Position numbers and translations under genes: made by a program. Shown piece after piece: positions 6,491 to 14,946 of a stretch of 37,347 nucleotides of DNA. Source of the DNA: Acidobacteria bacterium 28-9 (lineage in GTDB: Bacteria > Acidobacteriota > Blastocatellia > Pyrinomonadales > Pyrinomonadaceae); NCBI GenBank assembly GCA_002050355.1, contig MWYY01000001.1:1-37347 (forward strand). The letters run 5' to 3'. The first letter of the stretch is position 1. Each line of letters opens with the position of its first letter. The notes under the pieces were generated by a model. It worked only from the letters and a program-made list of their open reading frames with translations. It was not told the DNA's origin and did not search any database.

Positions 6491-9289
6491 ATGGAAGAGT
6501 CTTCGCTTAAAATAAACTTGTCGCATTACCGCATCATCTCCAAACTCGGCGTGGGCGGAATGGGCGAAGTTTATCTGGCGGAAGACACGCGGCTAGGAAG
6601 GCGCGTCGCTCTGAAACTTCTTCCCGAAAGCATGACCTCAAACACCGATATCCTGCGGCGTTTTGAGCAGGAAGCCCGCGCCGCTTCGAGTTTGAATCAT
6701 CCAAACATCGCGCACATTTACGAGATTGGTGAATCAGAAGGTGTTCATTATATTGCGATGGAATATGTCGAAGGCGTTTCGCTTGATGAAAAAATTGCGG
6801 GTCGCCCTTTGTCCGTTTCGAAAATTGTCCAGATCGGAGCGCAGATTGCCGACGCCCTTGACGAAGCGCATTCACAAGGAATCACGCATCGCGACATCAA
6901 ATCGCAAAATGTGATGCTGACAAAACGCAGGCGCATCAAAGTTTTGGATTTTGGTTTGGCGAAAATTTCCAAAACGACGGAATCAGCCCAAAGCGAAGCC
7001 GCAACACAAGTGAAAACAAATCCGGGCGTGGTGATGGGAACGGTTTCGTATATGTCGCCCGAACAGGCTCTTGGACGCGAGACTGATGCACGCACGGACA
7101 TCTGGAGTTTGGGAGTTGTCTTGTATGAAATGGCGACGGGACTCTTGCCGTTTCAAGGCGAGAGCATCACTGAAACCATTCAGCAAATTACACGCGCGCA
7201 CCCCGAAGCTATGGCGCGTTTTAATTACGACGTTCCGCCCGAACTAGAAGTCATCATCAAAAAGGCTCTCAGGAAAAAACGCGAGGAGCGTTACCAATCG
7301 GCGCAAGATATTCTGGTTGATTTGCAGACGCTTGCCCGCGAGTTGGATTTAACGGAATATTCAATTGCGCCGAATTTGCGAGATGCGAGCGGTGAAAATT
7401 CAGCAAAAATTCACACCGACGAGCAAGCGACAAAAACTTTAATTCAAACACAGACGACTGACACAACCGCGCCGATTCACGCAACTTCGAGCGCGGAATA
7501 TATCGCCACGAAAATCAAAGATAACAAAATCAAAACGATTATTGTTTCCGCGATTTTGCTTTTTGTCATTCCAGTTTTGGGTTACAGTTTATATCGCTTC
7601 GTTCAGATTCGCACCAAACAACCGGAACAGACAGCTAATCAAACCGCGCCGAGCAATCTTAAAATCCAGCGCCTCACGGGAAACGGCAAAGTCTCGCGCG
7701 CCGCAATCTCGCCGGACGGAAAATTTCTCGCTTATGTACAGAACGAAGGCGGACAGCAAAGCCTCTGGGTCAAACAGATTTCCACCAACAGCAACGTGCA
7801 GGTTATCGCGCCCGCTTTGGTTGAAGAATATACTTACTTAGCTTTTACGCCCGACGGGAGCTACATCTATTTCAACGGCACTAATGCGGAGAACCGGAGT
7901 AATACGATTTTTCGCGTTCCGACTTTCGGCGGCTCTTTGTCAAAAGTTTTCTCGAACACTCGTGGCGGTTCGCTTTCGCCCGACGGCAAACAGATTGCCT
8001 TCGGACGTTGGGACGCTAAAACGGCGGAATCGGCTCTGTTTGTTGCCAACACAGACGGCTCTGGCGAGCGCAAATTGGCTTCGCTTTTTGACAATCTATA
8101 TTTTAGCAGCGGGATGGCGTGGTCGCCCGACGGAAAATTTATTGCCTGCGGCGTTGGAGATGACAAAAAACTCGAACGCAAACAGACTCTCGCCTTGATT
8201 GGAGTTTCGGACGGCGCGTCGAAAGAGTTGAGCGAATACAAATGGGATTCCATAGACAGTCTCGCGTGGCTGCCGGATATGAGCGGCATCATTTTCAGCG
8301 CGGACGATACGGGCGGTGGCGAAGGCGTTTCCAAAATTTTTGAAATCTCGTATCCGGGCGGCGAATCGCGCCGTCTGACGCAGAACTTAACCGATTATTC
8401 CGATGTGACAATAACCGCCGACGGTAAAACGCTCGTCGCCCGCGAATCCGACTTTTCAGCCGGAGTTTGGGTTTCGCCAAACGCCGAGATAAGCCGCGCT
8501 AAACAAATTACCACAGGCAAAGCCGATTACGCGCGCGGCATTGCTTGGACGCCGGACAAACGCATTGTCTATATCGCCAACACGACCGGCATTGAAGAAG
8601 TTTGGATAATGAACGCGGACGGTTCGAATCAGAAACAGTTGACCAACGACGCCCGCATCAAATATACGCCCGTTGTTTCTCCCGACAATCGTTACATCGT
8701 TTATGCCACGCCGCAGGGCGGGGAAGATTTGTGGCGCATCAACATTGACGGCAGCAGCCCGACTCTTTTGACGGGCAAGCCGGCAGACGAAGGCAACCCG
8801 GATATTTCGCCCGACGGAAAATGGATAGTTTATACGGCTTGGACTTTTGGCAAACGGGCTATCTGGCGAATACCGATTGAAGGAGGCGCAGCGCAGCAGC
8901 TAACCAATTTTGAAGCAACGGAGCCGCACGTTTCTCCCGACGGAAAATTTATCGCCTGCTTTTTTAGTGATGAAAAAAACATCTGGCGTATAGCAATTAT
9001 TCCGTTTGAAGGCGGCGCGCCTGTTAAGACTTTTGACGTGCCGCCGACGGTTGAAGTTGATATGACACCGAAATGGACGCCGGACGCGAAAGGTATCACG
9101 TATGTTGACCGACGCGGCGGAATCGGAAATCTCTGGCTGCAACCAATAGACGGCGGCGCGCCGAAACAAATTACTGATTTCAAACAAAACGGCATCTACC
9201 GCCGCGAATGGACGCCGGACGGAAAACAAGTGGCAATCGTTCGCGGCGAAGGAAATTCCGATGCCATAATGATTACCGATTTTAGATAA
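6491..9289 (+). CDS. Kinase 2: receptor Ser/Thr kinase with PD40 propeller
   Basis: A 932-residue protein beginning 14 bp after kinase 1. Kinase domain about 13-280: GVGGMGEV (20-27), Lys42, catalytic loop HRDIKSQN (133-140), DFG Asp153. The loop departs from the usual HRDxKPEN by Pro to Ser and Glu to Gln, while Asp135, Lys137 and Asn140 are kept, so activity is plausible. The linker carries ATSSAEYIATKIKDNK. The membrane span at about 350-370 (IIVSAILLFVIPVLGY) is followed by a PD40 propeller from about 400 to 932, with repeated [IVL]SPDGK or TPDGK motifs and an LWxKQI-type strand. It ends in AIVRG and SDAIMITDFR. The propeller is predicted extracytoplasmic, possibly a ligand- or protein-binding sensor. 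The ribosome site is weak, so coupling to kinase 1 is likely. Confidence 0.93.
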   Translation: MEESSLKINLSHYRIISKLGVGGMGEVYLAEDTRLGRRVALKLLPESMTSNTDILRRFEQEARAASSLNHPNIAHIYEIGESEGVHYIAMEYVEGVSLDEKIAGRPLSVSKIVQIGAQIADALDEAHSQGITHRDIKSQNVMLTKRRRIKVLDFGLAKISKTTESAQSEAATQVKTNPGVVMGTVSYMSPEQALGRETDARTDIWSLGVVLYEMATGLLPFQGESITETIQQITRAHPEAMARFNYDVPPELEVIIKKALRKKREERYQSAQDILVDLQTLARELDLTEYSIAPNLRDASGENSAKIHTDEQATKTLIQTQTTDTTAPIHATSSAEYIATKIKDNKIKTIIVSAILLFVIPVLGYSLYRFVQIRTKQPEQTANQTAPSNLKIQRLTGNGKVSRAAISPDGKFLAYVQNEGGQQSLWVKQISTNSNVQVIAPALVEEYTYLAFTPDGSYIYFNGTNAENRSNTIFRVPTFGGSLSKVFSNTRGGSLSPDGKQIAFGRWDAKTAESALFVANTDGSGERKLASLFDNLYFSSGMAWSPDGKFIACGVGDDKKLERKQTLALIGVSDGASKELSEYKWDSIDSLAWLPDMSGIIFSADDTGGGEGVSKIFEISYPGGESRRLTQNLTDYSDVTITADGKTLVARESDFSAGVWVSPNAEISRAKQITTGKADYARGIAWTPDKRIVYIANTTGIEEVWIMNADGSNQKQLTNDARIKYTPVVSPDNRYIVYATPQGGEDLWRINIDGSSPTLLTGKPADEGNPDISPDGKWIVYTAWTFGKRAIWRIPIEGGAAQQLTNFEATEPHVSPDGKFIACFFSDEKNIWRIAIIPFEGGAPVKTFDVPPTVEVDMTPKWTPDAKGITYVDRRGGIGNLWLQPIDGGAPKQITDFKQNGIYRREWTPDGKQVAIVRGEGNSDAIMITDFR

Positions 9290-9292
9290 TTG

Positions 9293-12133
9293 ATGCTCGA
9301 AGCAAACAAAAAATTCGGACGCTATGAAATCTGCAAGCCGCTCGGCGCGGGCGGGATGGGTGAAGTTTATCTGGCGGAAGACACTCGACTGAAACGCTCC
9401 GTCGCGCTCAAACTGCTGCCTTCCGAATTCAGCCAAAGCGAAGACCGCTTGCGCCGCTTTGAGCAGGAAGCACTTGCCGTTGCTGCGCTTAATCATCCGA
9501 ACATCGCGCATATTTACGAGATTAACGAATCAGACGGCACGCATTTTATTGCGATGGAGTTTGTTGATGGTGTAACGCTTTACGAGAAGATTTACGCGCA
9601 AAAAACTTCGCTCGGAAAATTATTGAAATATCTCACGCAAACCGCAGAAGGCTTAGCCAAAGCACATGCGGCGGGGATAGTGCATCGGGATTTGAAGCCC
9701 GACAACATTATGATTGCCCGCGACGATTATGCGAAGATTTTAGATTTCGGACTGGCGAAACTCGTCGAACCGCAAAGGGCGTCCGGCTCGGAAAACGATT
9801 CAACGGGTGAGACGGCGACCGCGATGATGCCGCAACATTCGATTCCCGGAATGATTATGGGAACTGCCGGTTATATGTCGCCCGAACAGGCGCAAGGCAG
9901 AACCGAAGAAATTGACCATCGTTCGGATATTTTTTCTTTCGGCTGCATTCTTTACGAAGCAGCAACCGGACGAAAAGCGTTTGAAGGCAAAGACGCGCTC
10001 GACTCCTTGCACAAGATTGTTCATGCGCCGACGCCGCAGATTCGAGATGTTAACCCTGATGCACCGCAAGATTTGCAAAGAATCATCCGCCGATGTCTGG
10101 CGAAAGAACCGGATAAGCGTTATCAGTCAATCAAAGAAGTGGCGATTGAGCTAGATGAGCTTCGACAGGAGTTAAAGGAAAAAGCCGCGTTGGAATATTC
10201 CGTTCAGCCACAATCAAACAGCGTTGAATCGGCAATCAGTTCACCACAAGCAAAGATAGACAGCACTCAGATTTCGACTGCTTATGTAACGCAAACGGAA
10301 AGCATACATCCGGCTTCCAGCGCCGAATATCTGGTCAGCGGGATTAAAAGTCATAAGAAAAGTAGTGCGATTGTTTTATCAATTCTTGTCATTGCGCTCG
10401 GCGGAATCGCTCTCGCGCTTTATAAATTTTGGGGTAAATCTGATAAACCGCAGCAAGCTATAAAAATCGAAAAGCTAACGACAAACGGCAAATCTGTTGA
10501 TGCCGCCATCTCGCCGGACGGTAAATATGTTGTCTATATTTTAGATGAAGGCGGAAAGCAAAGCCTTTGGACAAGGCAAGTTGCAACGTCGAGCAATGTG
10601 CAAATTGTTCCTCCGGATGATGTGTCGTATTGGGCGCTTTCATTCACTCCCGATAGCAACTACATTAACTTTGTGAGGAAAGATAGCAACTACCTTAACT
10701 CCATAAAGAAAGAAAAAATCAATTTCGCTACGCTGTACCAAATGCCCGTGCTAGGTGGCGCTCAAAAGAAGCTGATATCTGGTATGGACGGCGCGGTTAG
10801 TTATTCGCCTGACGGTAAGCAATTCGCTTTCATACGCGGCAACCATCCGAACTTAGGCGAAAGCGCATTGATGATTGCCAACGCAGACGGCACGGGAGAG
10901 CGAATTCTCGCCTTGCGTAAAAAACCGGAGACATTTCCTTGGTGGACAAGACAAACTCCGGCTTGGTCTCCTGACGGAAAAACCATCGCTTGCATCATCG
11001 GCGGCGATTATTCGGGCAGCAATCCGATGAATGTCGTCGAAGTGGATATTACAGATGGAACTGTAAAACCTATTACTACTCAAGGTTGGTATGAAATTAA
11101 GCGCGTAGGATGGCTTAAAGACAAAAGCGGGCTTCTCGTTCTTGCGGCGGATAAAGCGTCCTCATATTATACTCAACAGATTTGGCATATCTCTTATCCA
11201 AACGGCGAAGCGCGAAGAATCACGACTGATTTTACCAATTATCTGGGAATGAGCCTCGCGGCAGATTCCGATGCGCTTGTCGCCGCGCAATCCAACCGAA
11301 TTTCCAATATTTGGGTTGCGCCGAACGGCGATGCAAGCCGCGCCGTGCAAATTAAATCCGGCGGCAACAATCAAGATGGAACAGACGGTCTCTCGTGGAC
11401 GCCCGACGGCAGAGTTGTTTATTACTCGCGGGCGAGCGGTGGAGATGATATTTGGATAATGAATGCCGATGGCACGGGTCAGAAGCAGTTAACCGTAGAT
11501 GCGGGCGCAAACTATGACTTCAAAGTTACGCCCGACGGGCGTTACATAGTTACCACGTCCGAGCGCACCGGCACGATGAATCTCTGGCGGATGGATTTGG
11601 ACGGCGGCAATCCGAAACAATTGACAAACGGTAATAGCGATTTGGCTACCGCCTTGTCGCCCGATTCCCGATGGGTGTTTTACAGCTCCGACAGGTCAGG
11701 CAGACCTGCTATCTGGAAAGTTTCGATTGACGGCGACGATGCCGTACAGTTGACCGAATACGCTGCGGAAAACCCGGAAGTCTCGCCTGATGGAAAGTTA
11801 ATCGCCTGCCAGTATAGTGAAGGAATCAATATGCCTTTGAGATACGCGATTATCCCGATTGACGGAGGCAAGCCCATAAAAGTATTTGATTTGCCCGGCA
11901 CTGAAGAAAATATTCGCTGGTCACCGGATGGGTACTCTCTGACCTATACCAGCCTCCGCAATGGAGTATCAAACATCTGGAGTTTTCCTTTAGACGGAAA
12001 ACCACCTAAGCAGTTGACTGATTTCAAAACCGACCAAATTTACAATTTTAAATGGTCGCCGGACGGAAAAAATTTGGTTTTAGCACGCGGCACGACGACT
12101 TCTGATGTTGTCCTCATCCAAGATTTCAGATGA
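9293..12133 (+). CDS. Kinase 3: receptor Ser/Thr kinase with PD40 propeller
   Basis: A 946-residue protein. I take the ATG at 9293, 3 bp after the kinase 2 stop, over the TTG one codon earlier. Kinase domain: GAGGMGEV (18-25), Lys40, HRDLKPDN (131-138), DFG Asp151, GTAGYMSPEQAQG. The catalytic loop is of the DLKPDN type shared only with kinase 4. The linker contains PASSAEYLVSGIKSHKK. A membrane span at about 357-378 is followed by a PD40 propeller (about 400-946) ending LVLARG and TSDVVLIQDFR. One propeller loop carries an imperfect 30-bp in-frame tandem duplication (10652-10711) absent from kinase 4, otherwise its closest relative here. It overlaps kinase 4 by 4 bp. Confidence 0.93.
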   Translation: MLEANKKFGRYEICKPLGAGGMGEVYLAEDTRLKRSVALKLLPSEFSQSEDRLRRFEQEALAVAALNHPNIAHIYEINESDGTHFIAMEFVDGVTLYEKIYAQKTSLGKLLKYLTQTAEGLAKAHAAGIVHRDLKPDNIMIARDDYAKILDFGLAKLVEPQRASGSENDSTGETATAMMPQHSIPGMIMGTAGYMSPEQAQGRTEEIDHRSDIFSFGCILYEAATGRKAFEGKDALDSLHKIVHAPTPQIRDVNPDAPQDLQRIIRRCLAKEPDKRYQSIKEVAIELDELRQELKEKAALEYSVQPQSNSVESAISSPQAKIDSTQISTAYVTQTESIHPASSAEYLVSGIKSHKKSSAIVLSILVIALGGIALALYKFWGKSDKPQQAIKIEKLTTNGKSVDAAISPDGKYVVYILDEGGKQSLWTRQVATSSNVQIVPPDDVSYWALSFTPDSNYINFVRKDSNYLNSIKKEKINFATLYQMPVLGGAQKKLISGMDGAVSYSPDGKQFAFIRGNHPNLGESALMIANADGTGERILALRKKPETFPWWTRQTPAWSPDGKTIACIIGGDYSGSNPMNVVEVDITDGTVKPITTQGWYEIKRVGWLKDKSGLLVLAADKASSYYTQQIWHISYPNGEARRITTDFTNYLGMSLAADSDALVAAQSNRISNIWVAPNGDASRAVQIKSGGNNQDGTDGLSWTPDGRVVYYSRASGGDDIWIMNADGTGQKQLTVDAGANYDFKVTPDGRYIVTTSERTGTMNLWRMDLDGGNPKQLTNGNSDLATALSPDSRWVFYSSDRSGRPAIWKVSIDGDDAVQLTEYAAENPEVSPDGKLIACQYSEGINMPLRYAIIPIDGGKPIKVFDLPGTEENIRWSPDGYSLTYTSLRNGVSNIWSFPLDGKPPKQLTDFKTDQIYNFKWSPDGKNLVLARGTTTSDVVLIQDFR

Positions 12134-14946
12134 TTAGTGAAGGAACAAAACTTGGACGCTACGTAATTCTCTCGCCGCTCGGCGCTGGCGGAATGGGCGA
12201 AGTTTATCTCGCTGAAGATACTCGTCTGAAACGCTCTGTTGCGATCAAGCTGCTGCCTGCGAATTTCAGCCAAAACAAAGATCGCCTTCGACGTTTTGAG
12301 CAGGAAGCGCAAGCCGCCTCCGCGCTTAATCATCCGAATATAGCGCATATCTATGAAATCGGTGAAGCAGACGGCGTGAACTTTATTGCGATGGAATACG
12401 TTGATGGCGTAACGCTCAATGAAAAAATTCATCAAGAGAAAACTCCGCTCGGAAAACTTCTGAAATATCTCACCCAAGTTGCCGACGGATTAACCAAAGC
12501 GCACGCGGCAGGCATTGTGCACCGGGATTTAAAGCCGGACAACATTATGATTTCGCGCGACGGTTACGCGAAGATTCTGGATTTCGGATTGGCAAAACTC
12601 ATCGAACCACAGAATCCGCAAACCATAAACGCAGATGAGTCAAACGAAGCCGCGACCGCCATGATGCCGCAACCTCTCTCCGTTCCCGGTATGATTATGG
12701 GAACTGTCAATTATATGTCGCCGGAGCAGGCGCAGGGCAAGAAAGAGATAGACCAGCGTTCCGATATTTTCTCGTTCGGCTGCGTTCTTTATGAAGCAGC
12801 AACCGGACGACAACCTTTCGTCGGTGATTCGATTGTTGATACTCTGCATAAGATTATCCACACGCCCGCGCCTCCGATTCGTGATTTCAACGCTAATGCT
12901 CCAAATGATTTGCAGCGTATCGTGCGTCGTTGTCTGGCGAAAGACTCGGAAGAGCGTTACCAGACGATTAAAGATGTGGCGATTGAACTCAAAGAGTTGC
13001 GGCGCGAAATGACTAACGATGCGGAACTTCATCAATCCGTTTCGTCGCAAAATGTCTCGAATGCAAGCGACACGCATGCGCCGACATTGCTTACTTCAAG
13101 CGCAGAGCAAACAGTAGAAACAAAAGAATCAAGTGCGGCGCGTTCGACATCAAGCGCGGAATATCTGACAGGTGAAATCAAACGCCATAAAAAATTGGTC
13201 GGCGTGGTCGCTCTCGCGCTTCTGCTGGCAATGGGCGGAATCGGATTTGGACTCTATAAGTTTTGGGGTAAAGCTGATAAGCCTCCGCAGGCGATAAAGG
13301 TTGAAAGGCTGACCACAAACGGGAAATCTGTTAATGTAGCTATCTCGCCTGACGGCAAATATGTCGTTTATACCGTTGATGAAGGCGGAGGGCATAGTCT
13401 TTGGGTAAGGCAAGTAACCGCGTCGAGCAACATACAGATCATTCCTCCGGCAGAGGATGTTTATTACTGGGGTCTCACATTCACGCCTGACAGCAACTAC
13501 ATCAACTTTGCCAAAGTCCAGTTTGAGAAGAACGTAGATTGGGTGCTCTACCAGATGCCGGTTCTCGGAGGCACTCAAAAGAAACTGATAACACACGCGC
13601 AGGGCGGAGTAAGTTATTCTCCCGACGGCAAGCAGTTCGCTTTTGTGCGCGAAGAATATCCGAGCGCGGAAGAAAGCTCGTTATTAATTGCTAACTCAGA
13701 CGGCACAGGTGAACGAATACTTGCTTCGCGTAAGGCACCCGAGAGATTTCCTTCGCGCGAACGGTCGCCGGCTTGGTCTCCGGACGGGAAAACCATCGCC
13801 TGTATCGTCGAGACGGCGACGGGCGTCGGGCGGGCGGATGTCGTCGAGGTAAATGTTGCGGATGGAACCAGCAAGACCGTCGTCACAAAGGAATGGGAGG
13901 AAATAAATCAAATAGCCTGGCTCCCGGATAAGAGCGGGCTTCTCGTCCTCGGAGTAGAGAAAGGGTCTGTCAATTATTCCGGACAAATATGGCGCTTCTC
14001 CTACCCGGAAGGCGAAGCGCGAAGAATTACGACTGACTTTAACAATTATGCGAGTATGAGCCTGACGGCAGACTCGGGCGCTCTTGTTACCGTCCAATCG
14101 AATAGGATTTCTAATATCTGGGTTGCTGCAAACGGGGATGCGGGGCGCGCCGTACAAATTAAATCCGGCGGCAACAATCTGGAGGGAATAGAGGGTATTG
14201 CATGGACCCCCGACGGTCGCGTTGTCTATGACTCATTGGCGAGCGGCGCAATTGATATTTGGATTATGAACGCGGACGGCACAGGTCAGAAACAGCTAAC
14301 CGTTGTTGATGCGGGCGCAAACTTTCGGGCGAAAGTTACGCCAGATGGTCGTTATATAGTTTTCGTGTCCATCCGCAATGATCAGGCAAATATCTGGCGA
14401 ATGAATTTGGACGGCAGTAATCGCCAGCAGTTGACAAACGGTAATAGCGTCTGGGACCCCGCTGTAACGCCTGATTCCCGATGGGTGATTTACACAGCGC
14501 AAAGGTCGGGAATGCCTTATTTGTGGAAAGTTTCGATTGATGGCGGCGATGCCGTGCAGTTGACGGACAAATATACAAACTCCCCGGAAGTCTCGCCCGA
14601 CGGAAAATGGATTGTCTGTTCATATCGTAAAGACGTAAATTCAACATGGAGATACGCGATTATTCCCTACGAAGGAGGCGAGCCTATCAAGGTCTTTGAT
14701 TTGCTCGGCAAAAAGGGAAACTTTCGCTGGTCGCCCGACGGACGCTCTCTTTACTATCTACGAGACACAAGCGGCGGCGTCACAAACGTCTGGAGTTTCC
14801 CTTTAGACAACAAGCCACCCAAACAGTTGACGGATTTTAAGACGGAGCAAATATACAATTTCGCGTGGTCGCCGGACGGCAAACAGCTTGTTCTCGCACG
14901 CGGCACGACGACCTCTGATGTTTTGTTAATTAAAGATTTTAGATGA
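12130..14946 (+). CDS. Kinase 4: receptor Ser/Thr kinase with PD40 propeller
   Basis: A 938-residue protein whose ATG overlaps the kinase 3 stop in ATGA, a classic translational-coupling arrangement. Kinase domain: GAGGMGEV (18-25), Lys40, HRDLKPDN with Asp133, DFG Asp151, GTVNYMSPEQAQG. The linker has STSSAEYLTGEIKRHKK, then a membrane span at about 356-378 (VVALALLLAMGGIGFGLY), then a PD40 propeller to residue 938 ending LVLARG and TSDVLLIKDFR. It is very similar to kinase 3 over the whole length, with the same LGKLLKYLTQ helix and KAHAAGIVHRD stretch, so the pair looks like a recent tandem duplicate that has begun to diverge. Its stop overlaps the start of kinase 5 by 4 bp. Confidence 0.93.
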   Translation: MISEGTKLGRYVILSPLGAGGMGEVYLAEDTRLKRSVAIKLLPANFSQNKDRLRRFEQEAQAASALNHPNIAHIYEIGEADGVNFIAMEYVDGVTLNEKIHQEKTPLGKLLKYLTQVADGLTKAHAAGIVHRDLKPDNIMISRDGYAKILDFGLAKLIEPQNPQTINADESNEAATAMMPQPLSVPGMIMGTVNYMSPEQAQGKKEIDQRSDIFSFGCVLYEAATGRQPFVGDSIVDTLHKIIHTPAPPIRDFNANAPNDLQRIVRRCLAKDSEERYQTIKDVAIELKELRREMTNDAELHQSVSSQNVSNASDTHAPTLLTSSAEQTVETKESSAARSTSSAEYLTGEIKRHKKLVGVVALALLLAMGGIGFGLYKFWGKADKPPQAIKVERLTTNGKSVNVAISPDGKYVVYTVDEGGGHSLWVRQVTASSNIQIIPPAEDVYYWGLTFTPDSNYINFAKVQFEKNVDWVLYQMPVLGGTQKKLITHAQGGVSYSPDGKQFAFVREEYPSAEESSLLIANSDGTGERILASRKAPERFPSRERSPAWSPDGKTIACIVETATGVGRADVVEVNVADGTSKTVVTKEWEEINQIAWLPDKSGLLVLGVEKGSVNYSGQIWRFSYPEGEARRITTDFNNYASMSLTADSGALVTVQSNRISNIWVAANGDAGRAVQIKSGGNNLEGIEGIAWTPDGRVVYDSLASGAIDIWIMNADGTGQKQLTVVDAGANFRAKVTPDGRYIVFVSIRNDQANIWRMNLDGSNRQQLTNGNSVWDPAVTPDSRWVIYTAQRSGMPYLWKVSIDGGDAVQLTDKYTNSPEVSPDGKWIVCSYRKDVNSTWRYAIIPYEGGEPIKVFDLLGKKGNFRWSPDGRSLYYLRDTSGGVTNVWSFPLDNKPPKQLTDFKTEQIYNFAWSPDGKQLVLARGTTTSDVLLIKDFR

